Part shown: in pieces, positions 30,646 to 40,630 of the stretch | Layout of the letters: every line of letters starts with the position of its first letter | Numbering within the stretch: position 1 is the stretch's first letter | Source of the DNA: Bacteroidota bacterium | Lineage (GTDB): Bacteria > Bacteroidota > Bacteroidia > Bacteroidales > JACABE01 | Reading direction: 5' to 3' | DNA length: 64,000 nucleotides | NCBI GenBank assembly: GCA_026391675.1 | Contig: JAPLDQ010000019.1 | Span: 1-64,000 of the forward strand | Translations under genes and position numbers: made by a program | Notes under the pieces: generated by a model | The model's input: the letters and a program-made list of their open reading frames with translations, nothing else | Database searches by the model: none | Told to the model about the DNA's origin: nothing

Positions 30646-30663
30646 AAATAAACATGTTTATTT
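30646..30663. promoter_or_regulatory. 18-bp perfect palindrome AAATAAACATGTTTATTT
   Basis: Upstream of 30712, just after the accessory operon. Confidence 0.45.
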
Positions 30664-30711
30664 ATACATCCTGAATCTTGTTATAAATACTCATACTTTG
30701 CTGTAATTTTA

Positions 30712-31281
30712 ATGAAAAATACACAAATGTACTTAGTAAGCCTACCTGTGAAACCCTATGTTAAAAGGTTTTTGGAATTGAATTTTGGAGATCCGGTTGA
30801 CCTAAAGAAAGATAAAAAGTTGTATAACTATTTCAGACGATGTTTAACAAAGCCCAGGCTAACCTATGATAAAACACGTTGTGCTGAAATATCTAATTAT
30901 TATAATGAAAATGCCGGGATAGTGATTTCAGAAGATGATTTCTATCGCTATGGCTGGGAACTGTCAAAAACAGATGTGGTAGCATTTGGCAGGGAAATAG
31001 AAGCCAATGCTAAATTCTTTATGAAAAACATTGTTTCCTTCTATTGTTCCCACATGGAGTTCTCAAGGTCTGTAAGATATTTCCAGGAGAAATATGGATT
31101 TACTGAAGATATCTGGCAATATGATTCCATTGTAAAAGATTTCCAGCGAAACGGATTGAAATTTAAAGTGGAGTTTTCCAAAGAAATTACCGAAAAAATT
31201 GAGAAAATAATCTTGTTGAATTTGTCGGATAAAAGGACAATTTCAACGAAAATGATAGAAAACTATGCAAACAATAAATAA
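30712..31281 (+). CDS. Hypothetical phage protein
   Basis: 189-aa ORF in the phage strand. Confidence 0.55.
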   Translation: MKNTQMYLVSLPVKPYVKRFLELNFGDPVDLKKDKKLYNYFRRCLTKPRLTYDKTRCAEISNYYNENAGIVISEDDFYRYGWELSKTDVVAFGREIEANAKFFMKNIVSFYCSHMEFSRSVRYFQEKYGFTEDIWQYDSIVKDFQRNGLKFKVEFSKEITEKIEKIILLNLSDKRTISTKMIENYANNK

Positions 31282-31723
31282 GAACTCGGAAAAATTGGCT
31301 GGAGTGGTTGATTTATATGCAATTCCAACTACCAATATTATAAAAATACTAAACAAAGATATTTTTTGTCTGAATCAGGATGAAATTTATCATTTCTTAT
31401 GTGCAACAGAATCCATCGTACACAGTTCTTCCAGCGAGATAAAAGATGCCGGTCAACTGTTTACAAATAAGGTATCAGCATTTATACCTGGACAGCATAA
31501 CAGCATTGATAAAACTCTTACAAAATTAGCCCGTTACAAATTTGTGGTAGTAGTAAGAAATCAGGATGATACCTATATAATGATAGGTGACAAAGAAATA
31601 GGCTTGAATTTTAAATGGAATTATTCTAACAGCTCGAATTGGAGTGCTTCTGTTGGTTATGAGTTATCATTTCTGGGTGAAAATACATTTTCGCAAAAGC
31701 TGGTTAATTTTCCTTTTAGTTAA
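31265..31723 (+). CDS. Hypothetical phage protein
   Basis: 152-aa ORF overlapping the preceding gene. Confidence 0.55.
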   Translation: MQTINKNSEKLAGVVDLYAIPTTNIIKILNKDIFCLNQDEIYHFLCATESIVHSSSSEIKDAGQLFTNKVSAFIPGQHNSIDKTLTKLARYKFVVVVRNQDDTYIMIGDKEIGLNFKWNYSNSSNWSASVGYELSFLGENTFSQKLVNFPFS

Positions 31724-31778
31724 TTTTTGAGTTTGTGTGTTTTATTATTACATTTGTAAAAAAGTAAATTTAAATTAC

Positions 31779-32333
31779 AATATTATGATTGATTTTGAAA
31801 ATTTTCTAATTTGTGCTTCTAAGTATGGACTTTGGGATATTATAAGTGTACTTGTATTATTATCCTCATTTCTTATAGTTTTGCGTTTTATTTTCTTTCC
31901 TTTTTTTTATGTAAAAAATTTAAGCTTTTATGTTAAACATGTAAGGGATCAATCAAATTATCCATCAAAGCTAATATTTGATATAAAAAATTCTAGAAAT
32001 GAAAATTTAGTATTATCAAATGTATATTTTAAACCAAAAAAATTAATCGCTGACTCTAAAGCATATGGAGATACTTCCAAGAAAATATATGAGTTAAAAT
32101 TTGATCCAAATTATACAGATCCGGATTGTTTAATAACTCATGGAAATAATGCATTAACATGGTTTCCTTTAGATCCTAATATTATAGATTCTGAAATTGA
32201 AAAAATACTCAACCCAGATAAAATCGGATTTTTATTTATTAAATGTAAACCAAAAATAGCTGGTAATTTTCATTGCAAGTGTACTTTTTTAACAAACAGA
32301 CCTAGAACAATTAGGTTAATACGTAAATATTAA
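31779..32333 (+). CDS. Hypothetical membrane-anchored protein
   Basis: N-terminal TM (DIISVLVLLSSFLIVLRFIFFPFF). Confidence 0.45.
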   Translation, partial: NIMIDFENFLICASKYGLWDIISVLVLLSSFLIVLRFIFFPFFYVKNLSFYVKHVRDQSNYPSKLIFDIKNSRNENLVLSNVYFKPKKLIADSKAYGDTSKKIYELKFDPNYTDPDCLITHGNNALTWFPLDPNIIDSEIEKILNPDKIGFLFIKCKPKIAGNFHCKCTFLTNRPRTIRLIRKY

Positions 32334-32539
32334 AATATGATATTATCACATAATAAATATTTAGTAAAAACAATTTAATTTAACAATATCATATTTTATA
32401 TTCCTCACTATTTTTGTATTTCTCAAAAACATTTTTACCATAAGACATTTTTGAAGCTAAACGATATACCATTATTTATTATCATTTTATTTTCAATATT
32501 TCTTAATTGATAATTAATAATTCAAGATTCATCAATCTT

Positions 32540-32583
32540 TTTGTCCTTTCCTACCCTCTTCACTAAACTTTTCTTTGCTGAAA
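32540..32583 (+). promoter_or_regulatory. Putative phage late-promoter motif, copy 2 (TTTGTCCTTTCC-N22-TTTGCTGAAA)
   Basis: Directly upstream of the S49 protease/capsid operon. Confidence 0.7.
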
Positions 32584-32593
32584 AGTTTTGAAA

Positions 32594-33973
32594 ATGAACA
32601 GGATTCAAACCAACATTTTTAATCAACATTACTTTCTGTCTCCCGATGGCGTGGCAGCCAATCTGCCTTTTGTCATCAATTTACTGAAAGGTAATTTTCA
32701 GAAAATTGATTTCTCAGATGATAGACAAAGCAATAGGATGCATTTTCTAAGCGGAAATACCTATACTATTTCTGAATATGGTGAAACACTGCCTCCTGAA
32801 CAGGCTCCTAAAGATTCAATTGCAGTCATACCTATAAATGGAGTTATCACGAAAGCAGACCAGAGCTGTGGTCCTTCAGGAACTGATACCAAGAAAAATT
32901 TACTGGCTCGTTGCGGGGCTAATCCTGATATTAATGGCATTATTCTGCAAATATCTTCACCCGGTGGTGAAGCTTTTGCTTCCATTGATTTTTACAAAGC
33001 CATCATAGATTTTAAAAACACTTACAATAAGACGGTTGTAGCCTTTATTGACGATTGTGGTTGTAGTGGAGCTATGTATGTCGCAGCTGCAGCTGATAAG
33101 ATTGTTTGCAGTGATGAATTGACTCAGGTAGGAAGCATTGGCGTTGTTTCTCATATCCTGGATCAGATAAAAACACTCGAAAATGAAGGTATTATTGCCA
33201 AAGAAATCTATGCTGCGGAATCCAGTGAGAAAAATATAGAGGTCAGGGAAGCACTCAACGGAAATGACAAGCCATTACTGCAAAGATCCAGTGTTTTGGT
33301 AAACCGTTTTATTGCCGATGTAAAAGCCACACGTACACAAATCACTACTGATACTATAGATCCTTTTAAAGGCAAAACGCTCTTTGCAAAAGAAGCCATT
33401 ACTATAGGCTTAATTGATGAAATTGGCAGCATAGCATCCGCTGCAAAATTTATACAAACTAATTATTCAACTAACTTAATAAATTCAAGCATGAACATAC
33501 CCTTTAAAAGTGGATGGGCGGCTATTGCTGCATTATTTACTGCAAAAAAAGATGGTGATGTCCTCACTGATGCTGATATGGACACCATGAATTCAGCATT
33601 AACAAACAGGCAATCTACCATCGATCAGTTAACCACTGATTTATCAACGGCCAACTCAGCAAAAACAACTGCCGAAACAGCACAAAAGAAAGCTGAAAAT
33701 GAGCTCACAACAGCCAACAATCTTTTAAAAACGACTAAAGATTCTTTAGTGGCTGCAGAATCGCAATTAACGAATATGATAACTGCCTTGGATGCTATAG
33801 ATAATAGTGTAAAAGAAGCAAAATCATCCGATGATAAGATAAATGCCGTTACAGCCCTCTTGGCTGCAAAACCGGGAACAGCTGCTTCAGGAGTGCAAAG
33901 CAAAAAAGATGAGAATATCTCAAAAGACGGTGTGGATTGGGCTACGCTGGAAGCACTCCCCCACATGCAATAG
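32594..33973 (+). CDS. S49 (SppA/ClpP-fold) prohead protease with C-terminal scaffold-like coiled coil
   Basis: SPGGEAFASIDFYKAI...DDCGCSGAMYVAAAADKIV...TQVGSIGVVSH; C-terminal Q/T/A-rich coiled coil. Confidence 0.88.
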   Translation: MNRIQTNIFNQHYFLSPDGVAANLPFVINLLKGNFQKIDFSDDRQSNRMHFLSGNTYTISEYGETLPPEQAPKDSIAVIPINGVITKADQSCGPSGTDTKKNLLARCGANPDINGIILQISSPGGEAFASIDFYKAIIDFKNTYNKTVVAFIDDCGCSGAMYVAAAADKIVCSDELTQVGSIGVVSHILDQIKTLENEGIIAKEIYAAESSEKNIEVREALNGNDKPLLQRSSVLVNRFIADVKATRTQITTDTIDPFKGKTLFAKEAITIGLIDEIGSIASAAKFIQTNYSTNLINSSMNIPFKSGWAAIAALFTAKKDGDVLTDADMDTMNSALTNRQSTIDQLTTDLSTANSAKTTAETAQKKAENELTTANNLLKTTKDSLVAAESQLTNMITALDAIDNSVKEAKSSDDKINAVTALLAAKPGTAASGVQSKKDENISKDGVDWATLEALPHMQ

Positions 33974-34062
33974 AACTTTAAATTAATCTTAGTGCCTTTG
34001 TGCCTTCGTGGCAAAAAAAAAATTACCGCATCAACATATTAACACATTAACACATCAACAAC

Positions 34063-35019
34063 ATGAATGCTTCTGAAATTGTAACCGCCTTTGGAGCTTA
34101 TTATGAAAAGTCTCCGGCAAATAAAGATAGAATTTTGGGTAAATTATCTCAGGGGATAGTTACACCAAAATATTGCACGCCCATCATTACGGACGATACC
34201 GTTTATAAACTCAGCGAGCTGATAGTGGGCGATTTGGTCCAGGGTTTCCAAAAAGCATGGACACCTAAGGACGATATCAAATTCACACCCAATGAGCTTC
34301 GCTTATTCCACATGAAAGTGGATATCGATTTATTTCCTGATGACTTACAGGCAACCTGGCTTGGCTTTCTGGCAACCGGAAAAGTGGATAAAAAAGATGA
34401 ACCGCTGATCAGATTTATCCTGGAACATCCAAATCAGGGTATTTTAGCAAAAATTAACTCGAACATGGAGTTAAAGGAATACGGCAAAGGTATTTATACT
34501 GATGTTACCCCAGGAACTGCAGGAATTACCGGTAAATCAATGAATGGTTTTATCTATCAGATTCAAAACGGAGTGGATGATGAAACCATGAATTCATTAA
34601 ACATAAGTGCATTAAACAAAGATACCATTTTCGATCAGGTTGAATTATTTACCGAAGGTATTGCCGATGAATACCAGGATGTGGAAATGAATGTATTTAT
34701 GTCTTCAAAATGGTACAGACATTATCATAAAGATAAACGTTCACAGGGATTTTATCAGATGAGCAGCGATGCCGATGTAAAAGACAACATTGATTTTACG
34801 CCTCAGAATGTAGTGGCCTTGCCTTGTTTATCAGGGACTGATGTAATCTTTGCCACTCCAAAAGCAAATATGCTCCACTTGACTAAAAATCTGAATAACA
34901 AATCAAGCATTAAAATTGAAGAACGTCAACGTACCGTTTCACTAATGGCAGACTGGTGGGAAGGTTTGGGATTCGGTATTAATGGTATTGTATGGACCAA
35001 TTTACAAAAAACACCCTAA
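34063..35019 (+). CDS. Major capsid protein (probable)
   Basis: Follows the prohead protease; size and composition fit; GFGINGIVWTN C-terminus. Confidence 0.7.
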   Translation: MNASEIVTAFGAYYEKSPANKDRILGKLSQGIVTPKYCTPIITDDTVYKLSELIVGDLVQGFQKAWTPKDDIKFTPNELRLFHMKVDIDLFPDDLQATWLGFLATGKVDKKDEPLIRFILEHPNQGILAKINSNMELKEYGKGIYTDVTPGTAGITGKSMNGFIYQIQNGVDDETMNSLNISALNKDTIFDQVELFTEGIADEYQDVEMNVFMSSKWYRHYHKDKRSQGFYQMSSDADVKDNIDFTPQNVVALPCLSGTDVIFATPKANMLHLTKNLNNKSSIKIEERQRTVSLMADWWEGLGFGINGIVWTNLQKTP

Positions 35020-35087
35020 CAGTCTAACAGTCTATCAGCCTAATAACTTAATAACCCAATAACCAATAACTTAATAACTAAAAAACA

Positions 35088-35630
35088 ATGGATTTAATGA
35101 GTATTGACAAAAATCTGGACAATGGCTCCAATATGGGAGGCATTGCTCAGTATATATACCTGGCATTTCACAAAGATATTAAAACATGGCCTACAGAACC
35201 GCTGGCTCCTACAACTATTGAAGATTTGGGAGAGTTAACCGGCGATGTGGTTATGAATACAGGTAAACGATTCTTCGAAATGTATCTGACCGATGATACC
35301 GGTGATTTTAAAATTGAAGCCGTTGGTGAAACCGATGGTAAATCATTTGTAATGCACTTAACTATATTTCACCCCGGATTACAAAAGAAAATACTGGGCT
35401 TTATGAATGCCACCAAGAACGAAAACCTTGCCATTATTGTCGTTGACAATGAAGGGCAACAGTTTTTAATGGGCAGTCCTTTACGTCCTGCAATTTTCAA
35501 CGGCAGCCCCGATGCCAATGGAACAGGAAAAGAAACATCGGCTAGACGTGGAATGTCGTTTGAGTTTATCTTTAAATGCAAGAATGTATATGCCTATCCG
35601 GGCTCCATTCCATTAACACCGGGAATTTAA
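35088..35630 (+). CDS. Tail tube-like or structural protein (probable)
   Basis: Position in the late operon; beta-rich 180 aa. Confidence 0.45.
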   Translation: MDLMSIDKNLDNGSNMGGIAQYIYLAFHKDIKTWPTEPLAPTTIEDLGELTGDVVMNTGKRFFEMYLTDDTGDFKIEAVGETDGKSFVMHLTIFHPGLQKKILGFMNATKNENLAIIVVDNEGQQFLMGSPLRPAIFNGSPDANGTGKETSARRGMSFEFIFKCKNVYAYPGSIPLTPGI

Positions 35631-35842
35631 TGCTAAACTATATGCAAAGCAAGAATTATAAACTAAAGGGAATTGAACCGGGCGTTGTGATAACGAGAAA
35701 GTTCGGAAAACTGGATTTTGCTGAATATATTTCAGATGATGTATTGGCAGATTTATACGATTCAGGATTTCCCTATCTGGAATTGATAGAAAAACCCCTT
35801 AAAAAAAAGAATAATAATACTGAAGAAAACCCTCTGACCTAG
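35630..35842 (+). CDS. Hypothetical small phage protein
   Basis: Internal start MLNYMQSKNYKLKGIEPGVVITRKFGK. Confidence 0.5.
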   Translation: MLNYMQSKNYKLKGIEPGVVITRKFGKLDFAEYISDDVLADLYDSGFPYLELIEKPLKKKNNNTEENPLT

Positions 35843-35852
35843 GGTTTTCTTC
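35822..35852 (+). terminator. Rho-independent terminator
   Basis: GAAGAAAACCCT-ctgacct-AGGGTTTTCTTC, 12-bp perfect stem overlapping the stop codon of the preceding ORF. Confidence 0.8.
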
Positions 35853-35869
35853 TTTAAAATCTACTACTT

Positions 35870-36616
35870 ATGAACAACGAAATCATTGATAAAGTAAACA
35901 AATGGATGGATGATGGCTGCTGTTACGATGCAGGATGTGCCTTATATTCCATTTACGGCAAAAATAAGGTGTTATCCCGTTTGTTTCCGGGAAGAGAAGC
36001 CAGATATGCCGGTAAATTAAAATATGAATTGTGTAAATCTGTTGGTTTGATTGATGTATTTCATGAAACTACTCAATTAATTGATGTACCAAAAGAAGAT
36101 GAAAAACAATTGATGAATTTGCCGGATGAAGTTTCAAGGGTTACAACTGAGCTTTCAAAACTGACTGCAGACAGGTCAAAATTGCATGCAAGAATGGCTT
36201 CCATGGAAGGCAATGATGCGACTTCAATCAATATCCGCAAGGAATTATCAGATGAAATTGAAAGATTATCCATTTGTATTGAAAACCTCTATACTGCTAA
36301 AGAAGCCTGGTACAATGAGAATATTATTCCTGACATTGCTGCCCTATTTCCGGATAAACCCGTGATGAGTAATGATCAGAAAACGGATGAAATCATCTTA
36401 CCCGATGCTGTTGAAAAGCTGAAAGAATATAAAAGGAATCTTCAGACTTCATTAAGCAAGGACAGAAATTGCTTGGAATTTCAGTCTGACACAAAGAAAG
36501 ATGCACCCAGTCCTATGCCTGCTGGCCCTAACAGAATAAAGATTGAAAAAAGGAAAGCTAAAAAGGAGAAAATTATTGAGGCTATTGATTTAAAATTAGC
36601 GGAAAGTGCTGATTAA
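35870..36616 (+). CDS. Hypothetical phage protein
   Basis: 248-aa coiled-coil-rich ORF. Confidence 0.6.
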   Translation: MNNEIIDKVNKWMDDGCCYDAGCALYSIYGKNKVLSRLFPGREARYAGKLKYELCKSVGLIDVFHETTQLIDVPKEDEKQLMNLPDEVSRVTTELSKLTADRSKLHARMASMEGNDATSINIRKELSDEIERLSICIENLYTAKEAWYNENIIPDIAALFPDKPVMSNDQKTDEIILPDAVEKLKEYKRNLQTSLSKDRNCLEFQSDTKKDAPSPMPAGPNRIKIEKRKAKKEKIIEAIDLKLAESAD

Positions 36617-37187
36617 AACGGAAGAAATACAGGCTTTTATTCAAATGGAGGCTTCGGAGAATCTTGTTGATTTCGCTGGAGTCCCCTCACCTGACATTTC
36701 GCCCGGTTATATTAAATATGGCTTGTATTCACGCAAGTCATTTTTCTTTCATGCCTATTATAAAGCATTCAACATGGAAGACTTCAAAGCAAATATTGCC
36801 AATGCAGGCATTCTGGCCGATATATTATCAAATTTGCTCCTGCACTTCCTCCCCTGTCCTGCAGAATGGTGCATTATAACTACGCCCAAAAGGAAACATT
36901 TTGATATGCATGGCTATCATTTTGCATCAGAAATATTAAAACTCGTTGCCGCAAAAACAGCCATTAATTTTTTGCCCGATATAATACAGGCAAAAAGCAG
37001 GGATAAAATCAATACTGAATTTGTTCAGATCAAACCCCTGCCTGCAACGACAAAACTGATATTGTATGATGATATCCTAACCACCGGCAGAACCATTATC
37101 TCGACTTTGGAAGTACTGAAATCAAATCCTGAAAACCAACTCACAACAGCCAACATCCCTGTAATCATCGGAATAAATAACAACTAA
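36606..37187 (+). CDS. Phosphoribosyltransferase-like (ComF-like) protein
   Basis: PRPP-binding motif LILYDDILTTGRTIISTLEVL. Confidence 0.75.
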   Translation: MLIKTEEIQAFIQMEASENLVDFAGVPSPDISPGYIKYGLYSRKSFFFHAYYKAFNMEDFKANIANAGILADILSNLLLHFLPCPAEWCIITTPKRKHFDMHGYHFASEILKLVAAKTAINFLPDIIQAKSRDKINTEFVQIKPLPATTKLILYDDILTTGRTIISTLEVLKSNPENQLTTANIPVIIGINNN

Positions 37188-37367
37188 TAATCTTTATGAA
37201 CTTTACAAACTTTATAAACTTTATAAACTCAAATCCATGAGCGAAGCGAATCCCATAACTCTAAGTACTCAAGGCACTCCAAGTACTCAAGGCACTTTTT
37301 TCACACTTGTCGCTTGCCACTTATCGCTTGCCACCCAATAACTCAATAACCCAATAACTTAATAACT

Positions 37368-37973
37368 ATGCTCCTCAACGTCTCCACAACCAAATCCCCC
37401 ACTCCTGTTCATAAACAACTCAAATCTGTCCGCTCCACCAAAAAACAAGCCATTTCCCTCATCGAGGAAAGCTCCCAACCCGCTGCAGTCATTGCCGATA
37501 AGGAAATATCGCTTACCAAAGCAATTGGTCGGCTGGAGCAGGGAGTCAACACCCATTATTACAGCTATGGAAATTTCAACCTAGTAAGGCTTATTGTTTA
37601 TTTGTTGAAGCAATTAGGCCCTTCACATGTATTCCTTTCCTCCTACTCATTTTCAACGAAATCCATTCACCAGATCAATCATTTGCTTGACAAAAAGCAA
37701 ATACTATCCTTCAAAGTGCTGCTCGATAACAGGGTTCGCTCTATCAGTCCCAAGCCTTTTCAGATGATAGCGACTTCCTTCGATTATCGCTGCATTGCCG
37801 TTCACGCTAAAATTGCCCTCATTTACAATGACAACTGGCATTTGAGCATTGTAACCAGTCAGAATGCAACCGATAACCCCAAATTGGAAAGAGGTATCAT
37901 TTTTACAGACCAGGCCATATTCGATTTCGATTATAAAATACTATCAGATGAATTTAGATGCGGAACAACTTAA
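37368..37973 (+). CDS. Phospholipase D-like domain protein
   Basis: CIAVHAKIALIYNDNWHLSIVTSQNATDNPKLERGII (partial HxK/Sx(Q)N motif). Confidence 0.6.
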   Translation: MLLNVSTTKSPTPVHKQLKSVRSTKKQAISLIEESSQPAAVIADKEISLTKAIGRLEQGVNTHYYSYGNFNLVRLIVYLLKQLGPSHVFLSSYSFSTKSIHQINHLLDKKQILSFKVLLDNRVRSISPKPFQMIATSFDYRCIAVHAKIALIYNDNWHLSIVTSQNATDNPKLERGIIFTDQAIFDFDYKILSDEFRCGTT

Positions 37974-38220
37974 GGAAATTGAACGCATGGCAGAATTGTT
38001 TTTTTCTGCTGAAGAAATTGCGGTGAACATAGAAGTAGATCCGGACGATTTAGCTTTTTTAATACTGTCCAAACAAGGCCCTGCTTATGCTGCCTATATG
38101 ACAGGCTGGCTAAAAACAGATGTGGAGCTCCGCAAATGCATACTGCAGTCTGCCTTGAATGGCAGCAGCCCATCTCAACAAATGATGAAAGAATATCAAA
38201 ATCGCTCCAGAAATGAGTAA
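37948..38220 (+). CDS. Small terminase-associated HTH-like protein
   Basis: Internal start MNLDAEQLKEIERMAELFFSAEEIAVNIEV; two genes before TerL. Confidence 0.5.
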   Translation: MNLDAEQLKEIERMAELFFSAEEIAVNIEVDPDDLAFLILSKQGPAYAAYMTGWLKTDVELRKCILQSALNGSSPSQQMMKEYQNRSRNE

Positions 38221-38809
38221 AAAAGCCTTGGAAGATACGAAATATGAGTTAATAAAATCTCACTTGATAGACCCTGATAGTTCTCCGCTATCAACGGAAC
38301 ATCAAGTGTTGTTAGACAGGATTATTTCAGCTTCAAAAGTACTGGATAAAAACCCCATTCAAAAGCAAGCAGTAGCCTTACACAGAGCCAAGTACACTAA
38401 TATTTCCTTATCCCAGGCTTATGAAGACATTAAGTTGGCCATGCGGATGTATAACACTTTATATACTTTCGATTTCGATTTCTGGAAAACCTGGTTAATC
38501 AATGATATTGTCAAAAATATTGAAAAAGCCAGGAATATCGGAAGCCATCAGGCTTTGAAGGTTATTGCCATTGAACATGCCAACATGATTAAGGCAATCG
38601 GAGAAAAACCGGAGAATCTGGAAGATCCTTTACGCAACGAAAAGAATTCCTTTTTCATCCTGGTTCAGAACAACAATTCTACTTCAATTAAGCTCGACAT
38701 TAACAACTTACACAAACTACCTGATGCAAGTTTGCGGGAATTGAACAAGGCTTTGTTTGCCGGTAAGGAAATATCAATAACCGATGCTGAAGAGGAAATG
38801 AAAGTATGA
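38213..38809 (+). CDS. Putative small terminase/DNA-packaging protein
   Basis: Immediately before and overlapping TerL. Confidence 0.45.
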   Translation: MSKKALEDTKYELIKSHLIDPDSSPLSTEHQVLLDRIISASKVLDKNPIQKQAVALHRAKYTNISLSQAYEDIKLAMRMYNTLYTFDFDFWKTWLINDIVKNIEKARNIGSHQALKVIAIEHANMIKAIGEKPENLEDPLRNEKNSFFILVQNNNSTSIKLDINNLHKLPDASLRELNKALFAGKEISITDAEEEMKV

Positions 38810-40506
38810 TCAACGAAATTTTAAAATTAAATACTCCTCAGATGATTAGCGTTGTAAACAATGCTAAATCTGAAGTTGACATTTGGGGGCGTGGTACAGG
38901 AAAATCTTTCATTATTGGCTGGGAGATGAACAACATCAACCTTAAAATGCCCCGTTCCATTACTTCCATAACCGGCCAAACCTATGGTCAGTTGCTTACC
39001 AGAACCTTACCTTCTACTTTCAAGTTTTTGGAAAAGATGAAATATGAGAAAGATAAGGATTATGTTATTGGAAGGAAGCCTCCTAAACATTTTATGGATC
39101 CTTATGAGAAGATACTAAAATTTGAGAATTTTATTTCATTCGCAAATGGCACGGGTTATTTGTTATTGTCACAGGACAGACTGGGTTCCGGACGTGGTCC
39201 GAATGTTGACCGTGAAATCGTCGATGAAGCAATTACAATCAATAAAACCCAGTATGATCAGGAAGTCTCGCCGACAAACAGAGGCAATGAGGAACATTTT
39301 GGCTTTAAGTCGCTAAAACCAATAGCCCAGCATCACGGCTTCAGATACGTTTCTTCCATGCCATACAACCAGGAACAAAGATGGTTACTGGACTATGGGA
39401 AGTATTACGAGCTCGATGCCGGAATTATGCTCTTCGATATATGGAACCGTATAATTAAATTCCAGCTTGAACTCATCGATGCCTGTATTAAGAAAGATGC
39501 CGTCTTGTATAAGAACATCAGGAATGAGATTGTCAGGTTGAAGCATCAGATCATTCCTTTTGTTTCCAAAGATGGTGTCCTCTTTACCCTTTCCAATGCT
39601 TTCGATAACATCAGCAACCTTGGAATGGCTTATATATTGAGAGAATATGCAAAACTCCCCCAATTGATATTTCTGGTTGAAATCATGAATTGGGTTATCG
39701 ATAAGGTAGAAGATTGTTATTATCACATCAATACGCAGAAGCACGTTTATTACGATGCTTCCAATGATAGTTTTATCCGCGATGTTGCTGAAAACACCAA
39801 CTGGGATTTCGATAAGCTCGAAAAAACAGAATGCAGCTACGATTCAGATTGTGACCCTTCAAAGCCACTGGAGATTGTTCCCGATTGGGGAGCGAATATT
39901 AGTTTGTTTTCCATCGGCCAGGAAAGAAACTATAATTTTGTTACAAAAATAGTGGAGGCGGTCGATTGTTTCATCAACGAATTTTATGTTAAGCCCGATG
40001 AGTCCCAGCATGTAATTATTGATGAATTGGTCGATAAAGTATGTACGTATTACGGACAGCATGCGAATAAGCATATCATTTACTTCAGGGATAGGTATGG
40101 AGATCACAAGCAACCCAATGCTAAAAATTCAAAGTCGTATAATGAGCAGGCAATAGACAGGTTTATCCGGAATGGCTGGAGCGTAAAATCAGAGGTACAT
40201 AAAGGTATTGAGCCCCCACAGCACGATAAGTACCTGTTGTGGATGAATATTTTAAAGGGAAACGACCCCAAGTTCCCCAAGGTTATTTTTAATGGAAAGA
40301 ATTGCAAGTTCACCCTCATTAGCATGAACAACACCAAGGTAATAGATAAAGATGGCCGATTTGAAAAAGATAAGTCATCTGAAAGAAAGAAGAACATTCT
40401 GGCGGAAGAAGCCACCCATTTCTCCGATGCAGTCGATAAAAGAATCTGGACCAAATACGGAGATCGTTTGCATAAGAATTCTATTTTTATAGATCCTCGT
40501 TTGTAA
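38806..40506 (+). CDS. Terminase large subunit
   Basis: GRGTGKSFIIGWEM Walker A-like; VDREIVDEA Walker B-like; nuclease DWGANISLFSIGQE. Confidence 0.85.
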   Translation: MINEILKLNTPQMISVVNNAKSEVDIWGRGTGKSFIIGWEMNNINLKMPRSITSITGQTYGQLLTRTLPSTFKFLEKMKYEKDKDYVIGRKPPKHFMDPYEKILKFENFISFANGTGYLLLSQDRLGSGRGPNVDREIVDEAITINKTQYDQEVSPTNRGNEEHFGFKSLKPIAQHHGFRYVSSMPYNQEQRWLLDYGKYYELDAGIMLFDIWNRIIKFQLELIDACIKKDAVLYKNIRNEIVRLKHQIIPFVSKDGVLFTLSNAFDNISNLGMAYILREYAKLPQLIFLVEIMNWVIDKVEDCYYHINTQKHVYYDASNDSFIRDVAENTNWDFDKLEKTECSYDSDCDPSKPLEIVPDWGANISLFSIGQERNYNFVTKIVEAVDCFINEFYVKPDESQHVIIDELVDKVCTYYGQHANKHIIYFRDRYGDHKQPNAKNSKSYNEQAIDRFIRNGWSVKSEVHKGIEPPQHDKYLLWMNILKGNDPKFPKVIFNGKNCKFTLISMNNTKVIDKDGRFEKDKSSERKKNILAEEATHFSDAVDKRIWTKYGDRLHKNSIFIDPRL

Positions 40507-40630
40507 AAGTTGGGTTACTGAACCTGACCAAGTAGGGCATATTTTCCTATATTTTTATATTCTAAATAATTAAATTGAAATTTTATATTTATATCGTATA
40601 TTTGATGTTTAATTAATGAAAATTAAATTA

